From Burkholderia anthina (GTDB taxonomy: Bacteria; Pseudomonadota; Gammaproteobacteria; Burkholderiales; Burkholderiaceae), in NCBI RefSeq assembly GCF_001547525.1, contig NZ_CM003768.1, forward strand, positions 2,480,001 to 2,544,000: a stretch of 64,000 nucleotides of DNA, read 5' to 3'. The notes beneath the pieces are model-generated. The model was not told the origin of the DNA. It saw only the letters and a program-made list of their open reading frames with translations, and did not search any database. Shown one piece after another: positions 59,243 through 64,000 of the stretch. Position numbers and translations under genes: made by a program. Position 1 is the stretch's first letter. Each line of letters begins with the position of its first letter.

Positions 59243-60391
59243 TCAGCTCTTCATCAGCCGCCGCTGCCGGCCGACGCTCATGATCATCCCGATCGCGATG
59301 CCCAGCGTCGTGAGCGCGGTGCCGCCGTAACTCATGAACGGCAGCGGCACGCCGACGACCGGCAGCACGCCGCTCACCATCCCGATGTTGACGAACGCGT
59401 AGACGAAGAACGCGAGCGTGAGCGAGCCCGCGAGCAGCCGGCCGAACTGTGTCGCGCCCTGCGCGGCGATGTAGAGGCCGCGCGCGATCAGCGCCATGTA
59501 CAGCGCCAGCAGCACGAGCCCGCCGGCGAGCCCCCATTCCTCGGAGAACACCGCGAAGATGAAGTCGGTGTGCTTCTCCGGGATGAATTCGAGGTGGGCC
59601 TGCGTGCCTTTCAGGTAGCCCTTGCCGAGCACGCCGCCCGAGCCGATCGCGATCACCGCCTGGATCGTGTGGAAGCCCTTGCCGAGCGGGTCGGACGTCG
59701 GGTCGAGCAGCGTGCACACCCGGTGCTTCTGGTAGTCGTGCATCAGCGGCCACTGCACTTCGGGCTGGCAGATGCGTTCCTCGAACACGGCGATCGAGCC
59801 GACCGCGATCACGCCCGCGACGAGCACCGGCACGATCAGCTTGAACGACAGGCCGGCCAGATAGATCACGAAGAAGCCGGCCGCGAACACGAGCAGGCCG
59901 GTGCCGAGGTCGGGCTGCTTCGCGATCAGCCCGACCGGCACCATCAGGATCCCGAACGCCGCGACGAAGTCGTACCAGCGCAGCCCGCCTTCGCGGCGCT
60001 GGTAGTACCACGCGAGCATCAGCGGCGTCGCGATCTTGAGGATTTCCGACGGCTGGATCACGACGCCGACGTTCAGCCAGCGCTTCGCGCCCTTCTTGGT
60101 CATCCCGAACAGCGCGACGGCGATCAGCAGCGTGACCCCGAACGTGTAGAGCGGGACCGCGAAGCGCATGAGCGTGGTCGGCGGGATGTTGGCGATCACC
60201 CACATCAGCACGAAGGTCAGCAGGATGTTGCGCAACTGGTCCTCGACGCGGCCCGGCACGTCGATCGACGCGCTGTACAGCGTGACGATGCCGACGCACA
60301 GCAGCAGGAACACGATGAGGGCGAGCGGGCGGTCGAAGCCCGCGAACATCTGCTTGATCTTGTCGAGCCAGGCGCGCTTGTCGAATTGCAT
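59243..60391 (-). CDS. rodA: Rod-shape peptidoglycan glycosyltransferase RodA
   Basis: RodA is the SEDS-family polymerase that works with PBP2 and MreB in cylindrical wall growth. The 382-aa protein has about ten membrane helices and the signature LPFMSYGGTALTTLGIAIGM; the conserved GKGYLKGTQAHLEFIPEKHTDFIFAVFSEE carries the catalytic Asp. The ATG at 60391 has GGAGAAAGG upstream. It starts 11 bases after mrdA, last of mreC-mreD-mrdA-rodA. Confidence 0.96.
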   Translation of the reverse strand: MQFDKRAWLDKIKQMFAGFDRPLALIVFLLLCVGIVTLYSASIDVPGRVEDQLRNILLTFVLMWVIANIPPTTLMRFAVPLYTFGVTLLIAVALFGMTKKGAKRWLNVGVVIQPSEILKIATPLMLAWYYQRREGGLRWYDFVAAFGILMVPVGLIAKQPDLGTGLLVFAAGFFVIYLAGLSFKLIVPVLVAGVIAVGSIAVFEERICQPEVQWPLMHDYQKHRVCTLLDPTSDPLGKGFHTIQAVIAIGSGGVLGKGYLKGTQAHLEFIPEKHTDFIFAVFSEEWGLAGGLVLLALYMALIARGLYIAAQGATQFGRLLAGSLTLAFFVYAFVNIGMVSGVLPVVGVPLPFMSYGGTALTTLGIAIGMIMSVGRQRRLMKS

Positions 60392-60402
60392 GCCTTTCTC
60401 CG

Positions 60403-62691
60403 TTAATGAGCGGTGCCGGCGTCCGCCGCTTTCGCGGGGGCCGTCGCACGATGGTTGTCGTCCCGCGGCGCGGCGACGGCCGGCTGCGCGTCGCTGGCGG
60501 GCCGGCGCGGGCGGTGCGGGCGCCGGATCGGCGGCAGGCTCGCGGCCATCGGCGCCGCGGCGCTCGCGTCGGCCGGCGCCGTGGCGCTGGCGCCTGCCGC
60601 GCCCGAGGCACCCGAGGCGCCCGAGGCGCCCGACGCCGCGTCGGCCGCGCTGGCTGCCGACGGCACGACCGGCTGCGGCAGCGCGGTGAAGCCGGCCGCG
60701 ATCGTGGCCGGCTTCGATGTGTCGCCGACCACGGGCGCGCTCACCGGCTCGGTGGCCGACGCCGCGGCGGCCACGGCCGCGGCTTCGTTCTTCGGGTTCT
60801 GGCGCTCGACCAGGTAGTAGTCGAGCACGCGACGCGCGACCGGGCCGGCGGCCTGGGCGCCCCAGCCGCCGTTTTCGACGACCAGCGCGACGGCGATCTG
60901 CGGGTGGTCGACCGGCGCATACGCGATGAACAGCGCGTGGTCGCGCAGGTGCTCGGCGAGCAGGTGGCCCTTGTAGTTCGAGCCCTGCAGCGAGAACACC
61001 TGCGCGGTGCCGGTCTTGCCGGCGGCGAGGTACTGCGCGCCGCGGAACACCTTGTACGCGGTACCGGACGGGTTCTCGATCACGTTCTCCATCCCGCGTT
61101 TCACGACGTCGATGTCGGCCGCCTTGAGCGGGATCACGTCGCTTTCCTTCGGCACCGTCAGGTGGCGCGCACGCGTGATCGGATCCTCGACTTCCTTCAC
61201 GAGGTGGGGCTTCATCACGACGCCGTTGTTCGCGAGCGTCGCGGTCGCGTGCGCGAGCTGCAGGATCGTGAACGAGTTGTAACCCTGGCCGATCCCGAGG
61301 CTGATCGTCTCGCCGTCGAACCACTTCTGCTGCGCGGGCTTCTTGAACGCCTTCTTCTTCCAGTCGGTCGACGGCAGGATCCCGCGCGCCTCGCCCTGGA
61401 TGTCGATGCCGGTGATCTGGCCGAAGCCGAACGGCTTCATGAAGTTCGCGATCGCGTTCACGCCGAGGTCGCGCGCGAGCATGTAGAAGTAGGTGTCGTT
61501 CGACACCATGATCGCCTTGTTCATGTCGACCCAGCCCTGGCCCGAGCGCACGTCGTTGCGGAACGTGTGGCCGCCGAACGTGAAGTAGCCCGGGTCCTGG
61601 AAGCCCCAGCCCGGCGTGCGCTTGCCGAGCGTCAGGCCCGCGAGCGCCATGAACGGCTTGTACGTCGAGCCGGGCGGGTAGGTGCCGTGCAGCGGGCGAT
61701 TCAGGAGCGGCTTGTCGGGCGAGTTGTTCAGCTCGTCCCAGGTTTGCTGGTCGATGCCGTCGACGAACGAGTTCGGGTCGAAGCTCGGCGACGACACGAA
61801 CGCGAGCACGTCCCCCGTCTTCGGCTCGATCGCGACGAGCGCGCCGCGCTTGCCGGCGAACGCCTGCTCGGCGACCTGCTGCAGCCCGATGTCGAGCGAC
61901 AGCACGAGGTTGTTGCCGGGCGTCGCCTGCGTGCGCGACAGCGTGCGCACCGGCCGGCCGCCGGCCGTCACCTCGACTTCCTCGAAGCCCGTGAGCCCGT
62001 GCAGCTCGGTTTCGTAGCTCTGCTCGACGCCGATCTTGCCGATGTAGTCGGTGCCCTTGTAGTTGTTCGCGTCGCGACGCGGATCGTAGTGTTCCTGGTC
62101 GCTGTCGTTGTCGTCGCTCATCGCGTCGATGCGATCCTGGTCGCGCTTCGAGATCCGGCCGATATAGCCGATCACGTGCGCGGCCGTCATGCCGAGCGGG
62201 TACTGGCGGAACAGCCGCGCGCGCACGTCGACGCCGGGGAAGCGGAAACGCTGCGCGGTGAAGCGCGCGACTTCGGCGTCGGTGAGCCGCGTGCGGATCG
62301 GCAGGCTCTCGAAGTTCTTCGAGTCTTCCTGCAGCTTCTTGAAGCGGCGGCGGTCGCGGGCGTCGATCGGGACGATCTCGGACAGCTTGTCGATCGTGTT
62401 GTCGAGCGTGTCGTCGAGCTTCGACGGCGTGATCTCGAGCGTGTACGCCGAATAGTTCTTCGCGAGGATCACGCCGTTGCGGTCGGTGATGATCCCGCGG
62501 TTCGGCACGATCGGCGCGACCGAGATGCGGTTTTCCTCGGCCTGCAGCGCGTATTTGCCGTGCTGCATCAACTGCAGATAGAAGAAACGGCTCGCGAGCA
62601 GCCCGAAGCAGACGAACACGAACACGCCCGCCGCCGCGACGCGCAGGCGGAACCTCGAGAGCTGCTGTTGGGTGTCGTTGAATTCGGTCAT
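60403..62691 (-). CDS. mrdA: Penicillin-binding protein 2
   Basis: PBP2 is the essential transpeptidase of the elongasome. The 762-aa protein has one N-terminal membrane helix (residues ~18-40), a pedestal domain, and a transpeptidase domain with SXXK in STYK, SXN in SND and KTGTAQ. From about residue 635 it has a C-terminal extension of about 130 residues, rich in Ala, Gly, Ser and Pro with several GAS repeats, that E. coli PBP2 (633 aa) lacks. Its partner RodA follows 11 bases on. Confidence 0.96.
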   Translation of the reverse strand: MTEFNDTQQQLSRFRLRVAAAGVFVFVCFGLLASRFFYLQLMQHGKYALQAEENRISVAPIVPNRGIITDRNGVILAKNYSAYTLEITPSKLDDTLDNTIDKLSEIVPIDARDRRRFKKLQEDSKNFESLPIRTRLTDAEVARFTAQRFRFPGVDVRARLFRQYPLGMTAAHVIGYIGRISKRDQDRIDAMSDDNDSDQEHYDPRRDANNYKGTDYIGKIGVEQSYETELHGLTGFEEVEVTAGGRPVRTLSRTQATPGNNLVLSLDIGLQQVAEQAFAGKRGALVAIEPKTGDVLAFVSSPSFDPNSFVDGIDQQTWDELNNSPDKPLLNRPLHGTYPPGSTYKPFMALAGLTLGKRTPGWGFQDPGYFTFGGHTFRNDVRSGQGWVDMNKAIMVSNDTYFYMLARDLGVNAIANFMKPFGFGQITGIDIQGEARGILPSTDWKKKAFKKPAQQKWFDGETISLGIGQGYNSFTILQLAHATATLANNGVVMKPHLVKEVEDPITRARHLTVPKESDVIPLKAADIDVVKRGMENVIENPSGTAYKVFRGAQYLAAGKTGTAQVFSLQGSNYKGHLLAEHLRDHALFIAYAPVDHPQIAVALVVENGGWGAQAAGPVARRVLDYYLVERQNPKNEAAAVAAAASATEPVSAPVVGDTSKPATIAAGFTALPQPVVPSAASAADAASGASGASGASGAAGASATAPADASAAAPMAASLPPIRRPHRPRRPASDAQPAVAAPRDDNHRATAPAKAADAGTAH

Positions 62692-62792
62692 TTACTGGCA
62701 ATCTGGCCCGCGCGCGGGCGAGGGCGAGGTGCCGCCCCGGAGCGCGGCGCGCGGCGGGCGTGGGGGCGGCGGGTATTCAAGGTCGGTCCGGC

Positions 62793-63305
62793 TCAGATCG
62801 GGCGCGTATCGTCCGGGTCGACCGGGCGGCGTTGCGGCATCAGCAGCAGATGGCTCGCGATCGGCCACAGCGCGGCTTCGACGAAACCGTCGACGAGGTA
62901 GCGCCAACCGGGGAACGCGGCGCCCATCAGCAGGCGGATCACGAACGGCACGAGCTGCGCGGCGACGAGCAGCGGCGTGACGTACAGCACCTGCACGCCG
63001 ATCGGCATCCACAGCACGCGGCGGTGGATCGTGATCGCGCCGTACGACAGCAGCGTATAGGCGAGCGCATGCTCGCCGAGCAGCCCCGCGTCGTGCACGT
63101 CCATCAGGATGCCGAGCGCGAACGCGACGCCCATCCCGACCTTGCGCGGCTGGTGGATGTTCCAGAACAGCAGCACCAGCGCGACGAAGTCGGGCACGCC
63201 GGGCAGGCGGCCCCACGGCATCAGGTTCAGCAGGAACGCGGCGGCGAGGCTGAAGACGATGAAGTACGGATTGACCGGCTGCAGGATGTATTGCGGGCGG
63301 TTCAT
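62793..63305 (-). CDS. mreD: Rod shape-determining protein MreD
   Basis: MreD is a 170-aa inner-membrane protein of the elongasome with about five helices (YFIVFSLAAAFLLNLMPWG, VALVLLFWNI, VAFALGILMDV, RVLWMPIGVQVLYVTPLLVAAQ). It bridges MreC with PBP2/RodA. Its ATG overlaps the mreC stop in an ATGA. It is followed by a 101-base gap before mrdA. Confidence 0.93.
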   Translation of the reverse strand: MNRPQYILQPVNPYFIVFSLAAAFLLNLMPWGRLPGVPDFVALVLLFWNIHQPRKVGMGVAFALGILMDVHDAGLLGEHALAYTLLSYGAITIHRRVLWMPIGVQVLYVTPLLVAAQLVPFVIRLLMGAAFPGWRYLVDGFVEAALWPIASHLLLMPQRRPVDPDDTRPI

Positions 63306-64000
63306 CGCTGGGCTCCAGATTGCCCGGCGGCGGGCTTCGCGGGCGCGGCGGCGGGCTGGGCCGGCGCCGGCGCCGGCTTCGCGCCGGGCTGGGCCGCGGC
63401 GGCCGGCTTCGCGTTCGCGTCGGCCTTGTCGGTTTTCTCGGCCTTCTCGCCCTTTGCGGCGGCTTTCGCGCCCTTCTTGCCCTTCGCGTTCTTCTCGGCG
63501 GCGGGATCGGGCTCGGCCGGGCGCGGCGGGATGTCGTTCCGGTAATGCAGCACGAGCATCTGGCGCGCGCCGCGCACGGCCGCGACCGGTGCGCAGGTCA
63601 CGCGCGCGAACGCGGTATCGGCGAGCTTGTCGACGCGCACGACCTTCGCGACCGGCAGGCCGGGCGGATAGACGCCGTCGAGGCCGCTCGTGACGAGCTC
63701 GTCGCCGGCGACGAGATCCGCGCTCGTCGGCACGAAGCGCAGGTCGAGCGAATCGCCCTTCGGCGTGCCGTAGATCACGCTGCGCAGGCCGGTGCGCAGT
63801 ACCTGCACGGGAATCGCGAGATCGCGGTCGGTGACCAGCGTGACTTCGGATTGCAGCGGGAACACGCGCGTGACCTGGCCGACCACGCCGTCCTCGCTGA
63901 CGACGGGCGAGCCGTCCTGGATGCCTTGCTGCGAGCCTTGGCCGATCACGATCTTCTGCGTGAACGGGTCGCTCGTGTCGTACTGGATCTCGACCGGCGT
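63302..64000 (-). CDS. mreC: Rod shape-determining protein MreC (5' end outside window)
   Basis: The window holds the last 232 residues of MreC, a periplasmic scaffold that activates PBP2. The beta-barrel domain is seen (GIQDGSPVVSEDGVVGQVTRVFPLQSEVTLVTDRDLAIPV, DELVTSGLDGVYPPGLPVAKV). It is followed by a ~65-residue Lys/Ala/Pro-rich tail (KGKKGAKAAAKGEKAEK onwards). The reading frame remains open to position 64000, so the N-terminal membrane helix and coiled coil lie beyond the edge. Confidence 0.93.
   Translation of the reverse strand, partial: TPVEIQYDTSDPFTQKIVIGQGSQQGIQDGSPVVSEDGVVGQVTRVFPLQSEVTLVTDRDLAIPVQVLRTGLRSVIYGTPKGDSLDLRFVPTSADLVAGDELVTSGLDGVYPPGLPVAKVVRVDKLADTAFARVTCAPVAAVRGARQMLVLHYRNDIPPRPAEPDPAAEKNAKGKKGAKAAAKGEKAEKTDKADANAKPAAAAQPGAKPAPAPAQPAAAPAKPAAGQSGAQR

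Noticed and set aside
60406..62901. 831-codon plus-strand frame opposite mrdA
   Set aside because: Antisense to PBP2, with no recognisable domain.

Overview
The window is a GC-rich (Burkholderia-like) chromosome segment around the replication origin of chromosome 1. The evidence is the gyrB-dnaN-dnaA / rpmH-rnpA-yidD-yidC-mnmE arrangement, protein sequences typical of Burkholderia, and a QueE with the CX14CX2C cluster motif known from Burkholderia multivorans. A Burkholderia cepacia complex species is the most likely source; the species itself cannot be fixed by eye.

Layout. 0-11 kb: replication and ribosome/membrane-biogenesis core, with dnaA-dnaN-gyrB on the minus strand diverging from rpmH-rnpA-yidD-yidC, then a small HTH regulator and mnmE. 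11.1-13.6 kb: an accessory insert directly after the 3' end of mnmE, holding a beta-family protein of unknown function and a convergent sce7726-family PD-(D/E)XK nuclease-like protein, followed by a 41-aa lipoprotein gene. 13.6-23.3 kb: a membrane diguanylate cyclase, small proteins (DUF2795, a 56-aa membrane protein, a secreted 115-aa protein), speG, yaeQ, a VOC protein, a predicted minus-strand small RNA, the ada-alkA DNA-repair pair, gshA and a DUF4148 protein. 23.7-34.6 kb: L-lactate permease and a phosphonate catabolic locus (GntR regulator, FAD aminophosphonate oxidoreductase, phosphonoacetate hydrolase, phosphonoacetaldehyde dehydrogenase) followed by a cystine/amino-acid ABC transporter. 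Inside this locus lie an AT-rich two-gene cassette that resembles a toxin/immunity pair and a decayed fragment of the transaminase gene phnW.

34.6-44.8 kb: an alpha/beta hydrolase divergent from a CGNR regulator across a clean palindrome, a duplicated DUF3592 membrane protein, tRNA-Lys, a thioesterase plus patatin pair, a D-2-hydroxyacid dehydrogenase divergent from a LysR regulator, topoisomerase III and a thioredoxin-like protein. 44.8-54.9 kb: dprA, divergent from def-fmt-lysE-htpX, then a tight run rsmB-DUF4390-ntrY-ntrX-like. 54.9-59.2 kb: tRNA-Phe, the queuosine precursor genes queC-queE-queD, an aldolase and a Sel1-repeat protein. 59.2-64 kb: the elongation/rod-shape cluster mreC-mreD-mrdA-rodA on the minus strand, with mreC cut by the window edge.

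The most interesting unexplained material is the beta/sce7726 module behind mnmE, the AT-rich amidase-like/lipoprotein cassette at 26.5-27.3 kb, and the predicted small RNA near 18.5 kb carrying two UGUCUCCUCC repeats. No rRNA genes, CRISPR arrays, complete insertion sequences or integrase genes were seen.
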